Positions 1 to 11,692 of a stretch of DNA of 64,000 nucleotides are shown here, in pieces. Source of the DNA: Auriscalpium vulgare (Eukaryota; Basidiomycota; Agaricomycetes; Russulales; Auriscalpiaceae); contig JAHBBC010000027.1 of the NCBI GenBank assembly GCA_019915015.1, positions 310,001 to 374,000 on the forward strand. Direction: 5' to 3'. The notes under the pieces were generated by a model. It saw nothing but the letters and a program-made list of their open reading frames with translations, had not been told where the DNA came from and did no database searches. Numbering within the stretch: position 1 is the first letter of the stretch; each line of letters begins with the position of its first letter. Made by a program: the position numbers and the translations under genes.

Positions 1-201
1 GGCATCGATCAAGCCTGCAGTGTTGCTCTGAGTGATGCCGACGCGCATGGTGAGAACCTGGCTGTCCGGTGCAGGTCCGACGTGTACGAAGCCAGCCGGT
101 GCGCTGTCCCGCCGCACATGCACAAACGTGTCGCGCGAGACGTTTGGCACTGCGCACACGACGGAGATGAGGGAAGCGAGCAGCAGATAGGACCGAGCCA
201 T
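1..201 (-). CDS. Sedolisin-type serine peptidase (tripeptidyl-peptidase/aorsin-like), N-terminal part only
   Basis: The reading frame starts at the ATG at 201-199 and runs off the left edge after 67 codons. It begins with a hydrophobic secretion signal (ARSYLLLASLISVVCAVP) and continues into a segment with APAGFVHVGPAPDSQVL and a following RVGI-x-Q stretch. That pattern is typical of the start of the pro-kumamolisin activation domain of fungal secreted sedolisins (S53 family). Known family members are made as proenzymes, secreted, and cleave themselves before trimming peptides from protein N-termini at acid pH. The catalytic domain lies outside the window, so activity cannot be judged. The start is supported by a TATA box about 57 bp upstream. 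Assignment rests on motif recognition of a short stretch. Confidence 0.72.
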   Translation of the reverse strand, partial: MARSYLLLASLISVVCAVPNVSRDTFVHVRRDSAPAGFVHVGPAPDSQVLTMRVGITQSNTAGLIDA

Positions 202-256
202 GATGCCAGGAGCAAAGAACACCAGGTGCTCTGCGGGTGCGAGCAACGACGCTCGA

Positions 257-265
257 GTTTATAAG
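257..265 (-). promoter_or_regulatory. TATA box of the sedolisin-type gene
   Basis: Read on the minus strand the sequence is CTTATAAAC, about 57 bp upstream of the ATG at 201. This is the usual distance for a fungal TATA-type promoter with a short leader. Confidence 0.5.
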
Positions 266-3200
266 ATCCGTTGTGGCGAGAGAAGACTGAAGATGTCCGG
301 GATCGCGAGCTAGATTATTCAAGGGAGAGCGCGGAACTTGCAACGCGCCGCATGCGACCTCCAAGAGATTTACGGTCGCGAACGGAGATGTGCGGCTTTG
401 CAGTGAGTCGCAAACCTATGAAAGGAGTGTGAGAAATTATGAGAAGACTGGAGCGACGCAGACGAGACATCCCTAGCAGCATGTCTAGTGCATGCTTCCC
501 GCATGCGTGTCGTAATCGGACCCATACGGTTCTCGTGCAACGTTGCGCAGAAGTTGCGGAGCGACTGTCCTCGGCGCAAAGTCGGCAACAGAAGTCTAGT
601 GCCGCAATTTATGGATGGTCGCGAATGGGGATAAATGGTATATTTGATGGCTCCGCGCCGTGCTTCCAACAAACCGTAGCTAGGGTCCGGTCTCACACGG
701 ACGAACCGCATCGGCGCATTCTTGCAGGCGATGTAGGGCCCCACAATGCCGAAGAAGCAGCCCAGTCGACGAGGGTGATTTGGAGTGGTCGTAATAATTG
801 CAGGCAGCTAGACCAGTGCAGGATACGAGGACTTAGGAAGGGTACAATGGTGTGGGGATCCCTCGTACATAACCTCTGGATATCAGGGTACGTGAACAGG
901 AGGAGAGAGCGCGGGATTGGAAGGTGGATGAGACGTACACCGGTCTCTGTACTAGACTCGGGCCATGTGCGATCAACCGCGTCGCGCAATTTGCGTCGAT
1001 TTTTCGTGTCTTCCGCAGATGTCTTCTGTCTGACCAAGAAGAGCGTGATTGACCCGCGCAGCATGGGACGAGGCGTCATCCCTGGCTATCGGCATTAGCG
1101 CATGCGGGGAAGACGGTGCGCGAGGGCCGGAACGCACCGTCCACGACTGGCACTTTCTTGCACGAAGTCACTGCTAGATTGGGCGTTTCGAGCGACAACA
1201 CGGCGGTGGTTGGGATGTAGAGCGGGATGGGCTATAGCCTAAGCCTTCAGACAAGGAAAGAGGGCAATAAAGAACGCACGCACCTTTCAGTGAGTACAAC
1301 GCCGCGGTCGTCTTGACATCCGCACGAACGAAGTCGTGCCGCATCTCCAGAAGGAATAAGCCTGCAAACCAGATATATCAGCGCACCATTCCATGATAAT
1401 TTCGCCGGTTTACCTATGCAGTCTATAGTGCGCCATCGCGAGTTGCGAGTCATCCAGTCTAGAGATTTCTTGAAGGAGTCGCGCGCTTCCTTCTGTTTGG
1501 TGCAATGAAAGCCGGGCGGCGCGCGGTATTTTCGGCGGCAGATCGTTCAAGCTACTGATCCTCGAGATGTAGGGAGATTGGCTAGCAAAAAACCCGCAAG
1601 GGTTTAGTCTGTCAGAGGGAAGATAGCGAAGGTCAGCGCAGGTGCACCCGTGTGTGCAGGAAGACACCCACCTATAGTAGTATCAAATATGCATGCCTCC
1701 GCAGACTCACAGACCCGAGCCACGTCACACATTGACCAATTGAGAGATGAGCTGTCGTCTTTGCTTGATAGTCTTAGTGGACGCTAGAGATATGGTTTGG
1801 CCATGAGGAGACGAGGGGTAGAACGACGCCGCGAGCTCGAGGAAGAGTTACACGTTGAGAAGGAGCGGCCGCAGATTGCCGAAGAGGCCGCGCGGCGCCA
1901 GTCGCGGTCTACTCGACAATCCTTCGAGCTCGACCTCTTTGCTTCGCTCTGATACAACTGGAAGGGCCTCAATCACATTTACAAGCTTCTCGGCAGACTA
2001 TTGCCCCTGAAATGCTGTAGGAAGGCTTTCCATCGTTACGACGAGGTCGACTCGACTTACGGACGACTGCGCGGATCGATGTCGGGCAGGCAGGCTCCTC
2101 GGGAGAGAATCAACGCAACAAACGAGCTCCAAGTGAAACGGAGTCGACACAGGTGCATGCGCTGCGCATTTGCTTTGCTTCGATTGCTCATTCTCGTTCA
2201 CCTCGTCGTTTAGGCCGCGCGATATCCAGCATTCTTTGCTGTCGGTACGCTCCCCATTTATCGTTCTACTTCCAGCACAACAGGCCAAGCTTCTACCTTG
2301 CAATGTATGCGTGCGGCGTGCGTGCTGAAATGGGCACTCGAGCTCCGGTCAGCTAGACGCTTTGCTCCTTTGCCCGGCCGGCGGGTACTTACCGTTCTGC
2401 AGCTCCGTACATCAGTGCGCGCCGCGCAGCCAGCTAGTCATAACAGCCGCCTCCCGCGTACGCCCCTTGTCCGAGTGTCGCCCAGATTCTGCTGTAGATA
2501 AGCAAAACCGTCTGCGCACCGTCCCAGCCCACGACCCAGCTGGCAGGTAGTGGACACGAGGTGAATCTCCTGCCCGGAAAGCACTCGCACGATGGCGTTT
2601 GCAATCTCTCTGACCCACTTCTTCCACCCATCGTCATCCCCATTGCTGCAGCCCGCGTGCTCGAGGCCATCGTACTTGCATCTTCCGTCGTTTTTGCTGC
2701 TGCATCCGCGGGCGTCCTGCAGGCGTGGACAAGTCGGAGGTACGTGTGCCATACACCCACTAGTGTCCTGGTTGAGGCCACAGTCTGATACACGCTTCGC
2801 AGATCCGTCTCTGAGATCCTCCGGGCAGGATGCCGACGGTGCGTCACAACGTGTCTTTCTACCTTTCATTCTGACGCCCATTTTCGCAGCCCCATGCATA
2901 TACTTCGCCGAGGGCACTTCAACTGGCAGCACCGCCCCGCTCGCCCGCCGTAAATCCACATCTATGCTGGCGCGCAGTGGAGTACGTACAGCGCAGTTAC
3001 ACAGCGAATGCTCACCTTATGCCCTCGCCGTCCGTCGCCCCCCCTTGCTCTGGTGCCGTGCGCGGCTTTGGTCTGCAGTGCCGCAGCCGCACGAAGACGC
3101 CCAGTGACCTCTCGCAGTACAATGATGGCGGGTGGGCTTGGCGTCCGCGCGATGTACGTGGGCCGCAGTCACGCGCATGGGTGTCCTTTCCTCAGGTGCA

Positions 3201-4996
3201 GAATCACTGCGTTCAGGGCCCGACTACCCTAACATAAAGAAGATGAGCTACTTGAAGGATGTGAGGCGCTTGAAGTAGATAGTGTACCCAGAGTAAAAGT
3301 ACTCGATAGTAGCTCGGAGTAATCGATGTGTTAGGAATTCAAGTAGACAGGCAAGTAGTTCGGCTGATCAGAGCTGAAGTAGCTGGATTAACTCCCTGGT
3401 TATTCTCGTCCTTGAATATGTCCGAGTAGCTGATGTACTACGGATTGTAGGAGGTGTGGAGCTGTGACGCAATCATTTGGCAAGAGATTTCGTCAAGTCG
3501 CGCGCCGGCGCTCTGCTTGACTCTCGACTTCTACCTTCTCCCATCATGCATCTCCGGTCACGACCAACTTCCCGCCCCTTTCCCTGGCAACGAGGACCAT
3601 TACACGCGCATCCGCACCAAGGACCCGTGGACGAGCACACCCGTGGAATAGGGCACGCAGGCGCCAGGTCATAGCCCCTGACGACGGCTCCGACCTTCAG
3701 TCGACGACAACGAGCAGGAGGGAGCCTCGGAGCGCACAGACAGCAGGAGGAGACGCGTCAAGGTGCGCATATGACGTTCGGATCAAAATACAAGGTGCGA
3801 ACATCTATGCGTCCGAGCTACACAACGTGCGCCCACTCGGACCTCGTCTTGCACTGCCAGGATATCACCCCTATGCTGTGCTATGAGTGCCTGCTCTGTA
3901 CTACGCTGCTCCGCTCTTTGCTATTGGCTTGTCTTCCTGCGGAGCTTGTGTCGCGATCTGGGGAACCGAAGGCTCTCTGTCGGCCATCGGAGCTAGATAT
4001 ATGCGCGGTAAGCTAATTTTCCTATGCTCTTAGTGTTTTTCTCACCTCGTTGTTTCACCAGGCTAGGCACGAGCACCCACGGCCGAACGCCCAGGCGCGT
4101 CAAGAACCGAATTCCCTCCCACCCTTCGGACGACTTCTTCGAGAGAGCGACCATGCGACGCGGGCCTGCGGGGTCAATGGGATAATACATGTATTAATTA
4201 TCTTTGAGTTAATTAAATCATTGTGTTACATTTGGGTCACATAAGGATAACTAGCTGGTAGAAAGTGGAAAATGCACGAGAGCCTACCACGACCTGGTCC
4301 CAACTATTTTGAGCCCTAGCAGACGAGGTGCTTGCGGTCCGAGCAGGCCGTCTACTCGAAGTCTAAGTATTTGACGCGATCCCATCTTGTTCGGTCTACT
4401 TGCCGAGTTTAACCCCCCGCTTCCGGGACTCCAAGCAGCTGACGTGGTCGGGGATACTTTAACCTATAGTATCCGGGCCCTGAACGCAGTGAATGCAAGG
4501 GCACGCGCGCGGTGCGGCAGCCGCTCGATATGGCGTAACATATACTATGTACTGCCAGTATATCCAATGAACAAGTCACTGCACGAGGTTGGAATGTTAC
4601 GTAGGAACGGAGAGGATACGACGCGCATATATTGTGGGAAGTGTATACATTTTTGGACGCAGAAGACGACAGACCCAGGACCACTAATGCCTCGATGATG
4701 CGAGAATAAGTACCCCCTACCTTCTCAAGATACGTCTTTCATTATGTTGCGCCCCGATGCCCCTCACTCAACCGTCGACGGGAAGGAAATCCAAAGCACG
4801 ATAGGACCGCTGCGTTGGGCGGGCATGTCAGCGTGGCACGACTCGGAGACAAGATGTAGAGGAGAGGCAGACACGCCGCGTACACGTACTCGCTGAGAGG
4901 CACATGGCGGCCGATGCGCCAACCACACGCACACCACGGGACTGTCGGGCCACGTCAGAATCGGAGCACAGAGAGGAACCGAGCGGCATACATCTT
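266..4996. other. Gene-poor GC-rich stretch, no supportable gene
   Basis: Open frames here overlap on both strands and show no domain, signal peptide with consistent splicing, or codon pattern that I would trust. A hydrophobic stretch at 2561-2710 (plus) looks like a membrane segment followed by a GTACGT donor and could be one exon of an unrecognised membrane protein, but no neighbouring exon could be joined with confidence. Confidence 0.4.
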
Positions 4997-5092
4997 TCAT
5001 CTGACCAGCCTATGCCTGTGCAACACTTGGTAGGAACGGATAGAGGCAAAAGACCATGAGGAGGAGACGGCGGGTCCTGGCGTGGAGTCCAT
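4997..5092 (-). pseudogene. Short first-exon-like frame of a repeated gene family (MDST...SSSWSF)
   Basis: A 31-codon frame starts at the ATG at 5092, about 55 bp downstream of a TATA box, and encodes a peptide with AVSSSWSFASIRSYQ. A second copy near 59115 (plus) encodes ARVSSSWSF and, after a candidate 5' splice site, AVRSYQ. A third copy starts near 7135 (minus) and keeps the nucleotide sequence CTCCTCATCATGGTCCTTTG, though in another frame. The shared start and shared promoter indicate a multicopy family. This copy stops early and I cannot find downstream exons, so it is either a very small peptide gene or a truncated relic. The family is not recognised. Confidence 0.35.
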
Positions 5093-5143
5093 GGTGGTGG
5101 CTGTGGGCGAGGAGTTTGGTGGGGCACAGACAGATGAGCGCGG

Positions 5144-5261
5144 CCTTATATGCGCGCAGGGTGTTTGTTCGCTGTCTTGAAGACAAACAGGCCGCCAGAG
5201 CGCATTTCGACGCGTCGAGCACGTGCGGGCGGGCGGCCAACCGGGACGCGCCAGCAGCCGC
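5144..5261 (-). promoter_or_regulatory. Repeated promoter module: GCGCCAGC element, CCAAT-type box, E-box, TATA (copy 1)
   Basis: Read on the minus strand the order is a GCTGCTGGCGCG block, a GTTGGCC block, CACGTG, a CTGTTTGTCTTCAAGA block and GCGCGCATATAAGG. The TATA lies about 55 bp before the ATG at 5092. The same order and spacing recur at 7183-7285, 58950-59072 and, less well kept, at 8530-8660, 18760-18800 and 62895-63000. CACGTG is the core bHLH site and CCAAT the HAP-complex site in fungi; activity here is inferred from conservation only. Confidence 0.55.
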
Positions 5262-7069
5262 AGTCGTCTGTTGCGCTCTACGACGACGACCGCGACAACG
5301 TCGACGCGGCAGCTCACGGCCAATTCACCCGCCCTCTGGTAAGTACGCATATGCTGTCCCAATGCTCTGCGGCTGTACGTATCGCGCCGCTCATGAACGT
5401 GTCCTCAGATATGTCTCGCTCGACAGACCCTCGGCCATCTCTCCACGATCGGCCTCTTCGAACGTCCTCTACGCCCTATCCATCTCTCCAACAACCCCAC
5501 GCTCCCACTCCCACCGCACCGGACCTGCGATCGCATCCATCGCACTGGCTATACTGCTCGCACATCGGTCGACGGGCATCCTTCCTTTCATGGGCCCCCG
5601 CGAGCGTCACGTAGGCTCACGCATGTCGAAGGTGTTCCCTGTGTCCAGGAGTGCGAGCATATGCCGGTCGTGCGGTCGTTGGAGACGCGGTTCGTTGCCC
5701 GCGGGAGGGAGACTTCTCGATAATCTCGGTTTGCTGCCATGTTTGCCCTATTCCCGCCGTCGTTCAGATACCCTAACATGATCTCCCAGCTCCAGTAATT
5801 TTCTGCATAGACAATTTTGGCGGGATCGGTGCTCCGTGAAGGAACGCAGTATGTGGTCATTCCTCATCGCCTCACCGGAGCGTTCCCAGCCGTGCTTTTG
5901 GCGGGAACGGCATAGACTCCGAGTCGCCGACCTCCACCCGCACTCCCCTCGCCTCTTCTCCCACAAGTGGCGTCGCGATCACCACTACCGCCTGGAGCCG
6001 TTGCCCGCATGCCAGGTCAAGGGATGTCCTTCCGTGCATGTGCCCTGCGAGCTTCGCGTCGGCTCAGGCATGTCGAAGGTGAGGCCCCTGAGTGATCATG
6101 CGGGCATAGGCCCATCGTGCGGTAGATGGGGACGCGGATGCTACTGTTCACGCACCCAAGGATGTCTGGTTTCTGGTGAAGTCTTCTTCATTTTCTCTCA
6201 GGCGTGTCCCAGAACCGCTAACTGCAATCATACACGGCCCGTCGGAATGCTTGCAGTAACTCTCGGCCGCCGAGGAACGCGCAATATATGAGACGGGTAG
6301 ACCGGGCATTGGGTGTGTGCGTCGGTTCTGTTCGTCGTGTACTGGTTTTAACTCTCGTTCCTACAGCGTTTCCGATGCGTTCAGGGAACCCTGCTTTTCG
6401 TTCGTCTGGCTGCCTCCCGACGAGCGACATGTGGAAGGCGCGTGCTGCGTCGACAGCGGGCAAGATCTCTGGCGTCGAGGACGCGTGATGGCGGCGCCGC
6501 ACCGTGGGTGGTTACACAACTCAACTCATCTCAGCTTTGCCCCGGGCCTCCGCTGCCACGTATTTGTTCTGCAATGTTGCATGCCGACGATGTCGACATA
6601 TCTTCCGGGGCTCCGAGCCTGCAATCCCCATGCAGCAGGTGAACGATCTGACGGCGGGTGGATTGCGGCATGCCAGTGCGGTCATCGATATCAGTATCCC
6701 GCCTGTGTAGCTTGTAGCTTGCATAATTACTATCCTCCTTGCCAGCCACCCCTTCTCCGAGACGCCAAAGATAGAATCACAGCGCGCATATATTCCAAGT
6801 TCCGAACAACAGCATTATATTGAACAGAGAGGACAGCTAGTGATGGTGCGAGAATACCGAGAAGACAAAAGTTCGACGTCGGTTCTGAATGACATTCATA
6901 TACAATCCTTACAGTGTTCCCCCGATGCATACACGAGATGGATGGTCGCAGGGCGTGCAGCGTGGGGCCGGTAGACATCTGCTATAGGCAGCGGCCATGA
7001 GCACAGCACAGTTGGGTGAGAAAAGAGATGTGCATACCGTGGGGCGCGGCTTCCTCGCGACGATCTGCA
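5262..7069. other. No supportable gene; weak internal repeats
   Basis: The words CTCACGCATGTCGAAGGTG (5620-5638) and CTCAGGCATGTCGAAGGTG (6063-6081) show that parts of this stretch are diverged direct repeats about 440 bp apart. They fit decayed copies of one gene family rather than two live genes. No frame is convincing. Confidence 0.35.
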
Positions 7070-7135
7070 TCACAGGGAGGAGCTGATGCAAAGGACCATG
7101 ATGAGGAGACGCGGGCGGCAGGATGCAGCGACCAT
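7070..7135 (-). pseudogene. Second copy of the repeated first-exon-like frame, diverged
   Basis: An ATG at 7135 is followed by GTCTCCTCATCATGGTCC, the word that encodes VSSSWS in the copy at 59115, but here it is read in a different frame because the ATG context has shifted. It sits downstream of promoter module copy 2. It most likely represents a decayed family member. Confidence 0.25.
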
Positions 7136-7182
7136 CGCGGGGGGAAAGACGAGTGACAGAGCTGCTCTCAGACCTGGGACGA

Positions 7183-7285
7183 CGTTATATGCGCGCGGGG
7201 GGTTTGCTCGCCCTCCTCAAGCCAAACAAGCCGGGGGTGCGCCATCACGTGCGCGCGCAGGGCCAATGGGAATGCGCCAGCCGCC
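7183..7285 (-). promoter_or_regulatory. Repeated promoter module (copy 2)
   Basis: Minus-strand order: GGCGGCTGGCGC, CCCATTGGCCC (a perfect inverted CCAAT box), GCACGTGATG, CTTGTTTGGCTTGAGGAG, then CCGCGCGCATATAAC. Spacing matches the copies at 5144-5261 and 58950-59072. Confidence 0.55.
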
Positions 7286-8529
7286 ACTCGCCTGTGGCGC
7301 TCTGACCACGACGGCGACGACGGCTTGATCTACCTGCTCCTCTTCCCCCGCAACCGAACCCCTGGCATACTCTGTGGCCCTTACCAGTCGTTGCGCCTCG
7401 GAATCGCGCCCACATTTTGCCTCGATCAACGCACGCAGGCTGCAGCAGGGCAACACCGCAAACATCCTGGTGACCCACTGGATTGGATACGATGGGCTCG
7501 TAGCGTCCTCCAGGTGACCCTGAGTACTATCAACGACCCGCTCTCGTCGCATTGGAGCTGCGATCGCCATCATCGCCCGGACCCCGCTGCTCGCATCTTC
7601 TCTGGATGCCTCCTTCCTCGCATGCGCCCGCACGAGCTTCGCGCGGTCCCATGCTCATGGATGGTGGGTCGAACCTTGAGATGCCTGCGAGCACCTCGGG
7701 TAGGGCGGTGGCCGGCGACGCAGTCCCCGCGACTGGCATTCCACGTCCCCCTCGAGTCATCACCATCCTCCTCGTCTTGTGCTGTTGTTGGGCTGGCAAC
7801 TTTACTGATGTTTCTGTCCAGTTACGCCCACGGAGTAGTGCCATTCCACAGGGGGCCGCTGCTCTCACATCGCGCTCTGATGAACGCCTCGCAGCAGCCT
7901 GGAGTAGCATTTGCTTTGCACTCGTGCGTTGCCAGCGCTTCTTCTCCTGCTTCTCATGCTCACATCTCGTCCTGCAGCATCCCGGTTCCGACTTGGCGCC
8001 GGGCTCAGCGGGCTTCTTCCTATCCTCGACCCACCACTACCGCCTCCGGTCGTCAACGCGACAGACGCACCCTGTCCGGCTTGTCCGTCCGCAGCGCAGA
8101 CGTCGAACATGCGCGGAACCCCGCCCTGCTCTCGTCCATTTCCAGCGTCGTACAAACTTTCTCCCCGTCGCTCCGGCACCGTGATGAGCACCATCGCCCG
8201 GACCCCGGTGCTCTCATCCTCCCAGCCCTCACCTTCCTCGCAAGCGCCTGCGCGAGGCCCGCGCAGGCTCGCGTGCGTTGAACGGGAGCAGCTAGCTCCT
8301 TAGGAAGAGCACCTGGTGCCCGAGAAGTGGTCCACGACGCGGCTCCGCTCACGGCTCACAGGACGCACAAACGACCCACCCTCTGCCTGCCGTGATGTCT
8401 GGCGTGGTTTTGCGATGACCTGGCGTCTCGGGATGAGCGAGCTCGAGCTGGTGTACTGATGCTGTTCTACCACAGCCATGATACCCTTACTGGCCTGCGA
8501 GGACTCGGCGCTCTTCACCGGAATGTAGG
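7286..8529. other. GC-rich stretch with long but unconvincing open frames
   Basis: Frames of up to 318 codons exist on the plus strand, but equally long ones run opposite. Their products are low-complexity mixtures of Ser, Arg, Pro and Ala without a domain. The words CATCGCCCGGACCCC at 7572 and 8203 suggest internal duplication. I read this as decayed repeated-family sequence. Confidence 0.35.
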
Positions 8530-8660
8530 TGCGCTCTGCACACAATTATATGCGGTTTCTGACAGACACTTTGCAGTCGGGCCTTAGCTTGGCCAGCGGA
8601 TGTCGGATGTCGGTCACGTGCAGCCGGGCGGCCAACAGGGATGCGCCAGCGGCCCAGCAG
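8530..8660 (-). promoter_or_regulatory. Repeated promoter module (copy 3, degenerate)
   Basis: Minus-strand order: CCGCTGGCGCATCCCTGTTGG, then a CACGTGACCGACAT block and a final CCGCATATAATT. The CCAAT core is changed to CCAAC. The spacing to the TATA is kept, but the CTGTTTGG block is lost. Confidence 0.4.
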
Positions 8661-10028
8661 CGCCACCCATCCGCTTCTTCTGACGACTTCATCATTCATG
8701 CACATCGACCCGCGAGCTTCGGCATACGGCTGCAGCTGTGTAATGATCTTGCTTTGGTTCATGTCTCTCGTTCTGCACCGTCACACTGGTGTGCTGACTG
8801 TTGCGTCTTAGTCATAGACGATGCGCACCGCGCGCGCAAGGATCTGTCATCCCCGCAGAATGTATGTCTCGCCTTCGAGCATAATTTCCTAAGCGTTGTC
8901 TGACGGGACATCGCAGCCAGGCCTCTTTGAGTCTGAAGATAAATTTCGGGGAGTGCGATAGCTAGTCAGGTGCGCGGCATCTCTCCCCCCGCTTGCTTGG
9001 CATTCTCACACGCCATTCTCTTAGCAGCACGGCGTCCTCCACTTCGCTCTCTGAATCGCGCACAATGGCCACCTCCCCTCCTTCTGCGCATCTTGCAAGA
9101 CCCTTGGGTCCGCGTGTGCTTCCCGTCAAAGCCGCCAGGCTGCACATCCACACATACGGGCGTGCGCGTCGTAGCAGCATCCATGTCGCGCAGCACGGAT
9201 GGTACGTTTCTCGTTATTTCGTGCCGTCGCAGATAGACTGACATTTGGCGCCAGCCCGGTCTATACCACGCGCTCGAAGGTCCTGCCCTTGCTCCGCGAA
9301 CTTGCGCATCATATGCAGACGGCGCACTTGCATTCTTCAATGCAGACGCACCGCCGGCTTGGCTTTTGCGGGAGGCGAACGCGTCAAGTCGCTCTTCCTA
9401 TGATATACGGGTACGGCTCGCGCGGTTCACGATCCCCCGTGCTTGTATTATCTTACCGTAACACCATGCTCGCGCTCGCCATTGAGCCTGCCTTCTATCT
9501 CTTCAGCTCTACGCAGCAACCTCCTCGCATACACCTCACCGCGCCGCCTGCCAGCGGAGATGCCAGAGCCACATGCGATGGACGCAGATTGCAAAAGCCA
9601 AGGTGGTCTGTGCGAGCAGCAGCACGGTTTTTGGTGGAAATTGTACGTCCCATTTGCAGTACCATGACCCGCACATCGTACTGACGGTTCTTGCTTTGCA
9701 GGCGTTCAAATACAAATATACATGCGTGGCGCGTCAATTATATGCCAACGGCACATTTCCCTGGATCTTCCTTCGGTCTGCCGGAATCATTCAAGTTTGG
9801 GCACAGCGCGCAGTAAGTTGACGTATGAGTTTGCTGCCTAGACGTTAAACTATTCCTCGCGACGTGCATGATGCGGCTTGGGGCCGTAAAACGCGAAGGT
9901 GCATTCAATCACTGACGACTGTTGATTTCATGATGTGTACAAGCGTTCGTCCCTTTTCACAGCAATCCGTGGCCGCCCTCTCTGCAACGACGAATGTCAG
10001 GCGCGCTCCACCGCAGCCCCAAGCGTCC
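8661..10028. other. Intergenic, nothing supportable
   Basis: No frame with recognisable features. The 3' end of the first SDR gene lies just to the right. Confidence 0.35.
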
Positions 10029-10900
10029 TCAGACAACAAAACCCTGAATCCAAGTCGGTAAGCATGTGTTGCCCGCTTGATTCATAGAGGCGACTCACCC
10101 CGTTGACCAGAATGTTCTGCCCATTGACCCACGAGGCGCCGTCCGACGCGAGGAATGCGACAGCGGGGGCAATCTCCTCCGGCTTGCCCAGGCGCTTCGC
10201 GGGCGCAAGGTTCGCGATGAACTGGATCACTTGCTCTGACTTTCCGGCGCGGAATAGGTCCGTATCTGTGGGGCCGGGCGAGACGGTGTTGACCGTGACG
10301 CCGCGCGCCCCGAGGTCCTTCGCCAGCACGCGTGCCAGCTGCTCCACTGCGCCCTTCGACGCCACGTAGACGAGGGCGTTCGGGAGAACGGTAGAGGCAT
10401 GCGCCAGCGACGTGGACAGAAAGATAATACGGCCGCCTGCCATGATCTCGATCAGCGCGCGATACAAAATGTGGACACAACACCAGCGACGCACCTGCTG
10501 GGATCAACGGCGCAGCCAGCTTCGTAAGGAACAGCGGCCCCTTCACGTTGATGTCGAAATGGGACTCGTAGAACGCCTCGTCGACATCGGCGAGGACCTT
10601 GCTGCCCATGATGCCCGCGTTGAGCACGAGGATGTCGAGCTTGCCGAACGCGCTGATTGACTGGTCGAGCAAGACCTTGGCGCCGGCGACAGTGGACACG
10701 TCGGCCTTGACCGAGACGGCCTTGCCCTTCCCCTCTGCGGCGATCGCAGAGACGACGCTCTCCGCAGCGGCGGCATCGTTGACATAGTTGATGACGACGC
10801 TGGCGCCGTCCGAGGCGAGCCTCCGGGCGATCGACGCTCCGATCGAGCGCGAGGAGCCGGTGACGATTGCCACCTTTCCGGCGAGGGCGAGTGCGGACAT
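10029..10900 (-). CDS. SDR-family oxidoreductase (3-oxoacyl-ACP-reductase-like), copy 1
   Basis: Three exons, 10900-10495, 10436-10099 and 10043-10029, give a 252-aa protein. Both introns (58 and 55 nt) have GT-AG ends and keep the frame; the last exon supplies the typical SDR tail VNG-GFVV. The Rossmann motif is VTGSSRSIGASIA near residue 15, NAG is present (NAGIMG), and the active site is Ser in FLSTS plus Tyr-x-x-x-Lys in YVASK. VSPGPTDTDLF follows, as usual in classical SDRs. The second Gly of the common TGASRGIG motif is Ser here and also in the paralogue at 17524. Such enzymes reduce ketones or oxidise alcohols with NAD(P)H in the cytosol. The substrate is unknown. The neighbouring FAD monooxygenase on the same strand suggests a shared aromatic or specialised-metabolite route. 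Confidence 0.9.
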
Positions 10901-11028
10901 GGTGGTGGATGGGATGTGCTTGGATGAAGTCTCTTTGGATGGGGTGGGTGTGGGTTTGCGACGCGATAGACACAAGCACATACACAATGAGGAGAGCGAA
11001 TGGACGGGACTGGCGCACGCAAATAGCG

Positions 11029-11038
11029 CTTTATACGA
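11029..11038 (-). promoter_or_regulatory. TATA-like box of SDR copy 1
   Basis: Minus strand reads CGTATAAAGC about 130 bp upstream of the ATG at 10900. The leader between them is CA-rich and free of in-frame ATGs that would compete with the modelled start. Confidence 0.4.
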
Positions 11039-11692
11039 CGCAAACAAGATTTGGATTCCGGTACGTAAGGCTTTCAGGATGCAGAGTGGATGCTATGAAT
11101 TCGCAAAGTGGAACCCTCGGGTATTGCTCGGGCAGGCAAGGCGGCCGTGGAAGCATATGACCTCGTGGTGGACGCCTACGATGTGGATAGCCCCAGTCCA
11201 CGTCCGTTGGCCCTATACGACCATGAATAAGGCTGCAGTGCGGTTTGTGTACTACCGATCTTCCGTGCTTCAAGCACCATAGCACGATGGACATTTTACG
11301 TATTGCGCGTGCAGCGCCCAGCGGAGGATGCAAGTGGATGGGACGCCGAGTTGCCCGTCTCGTGCCGTGTCGGCAACCCGAAAGCAAAACAGAATGAGAT
11401 CTCAAAGTGGGTTGGGCCTAGGCTCCGTGACAGAATATAGTTGTTCTGGCGTTCCGTCACATCTCACAATGTCGCAATTGGCAGCAAGTTCGACATCCTC
11501 TAGATGACAACATCCCATTCAATTACCAGTGAAATTGCTCAAGAACTCAACTCCGCGAAAGAGACAACCCGCGTAGTCCGTATCGCGGGACGAAGGGCCT
11601 TGGCTTTCGTCAATCTCATATCGCAAAAACATAGCAAACGCGACATCCAATTGATACACACGGATGTACTTTACAACATCTAGTCTAGTACT
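11039..11692. other. Intergenic between SDR copy 1 and the FAD monooxygenase
   Basis: No gene is seen. It carries the 5' region of SDR copy 1 and the 3' end of the monooxygenase gene. Confidence 0.5.

Noticed and set aside
439..1098. 219-codon plus-strand open frame near the left edge
   Set aside because: Arg/Ser-rich, no domain, opposed by frames of similar length; probably chance in GC-rich DNA.
2561..2788. Hydrophobic frame that could be a membrane-protein exon
   Set aside because: One plausible segment followed by a donor site, but no consistent flanking exons, so no gene model is reported.
5056..5781. 241-codon plus-strand open frame
   Set aside because: It is the antisense of the repeated promoter module and first exon; composition is Arg/Ser/Pro noise.
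7325..8281. 318-codon plus-strand open frame, the longest in the left flank
   Set aside because: No domain, and the complementary strand is nearly as open; frames this long are expected by chance at this base composition.
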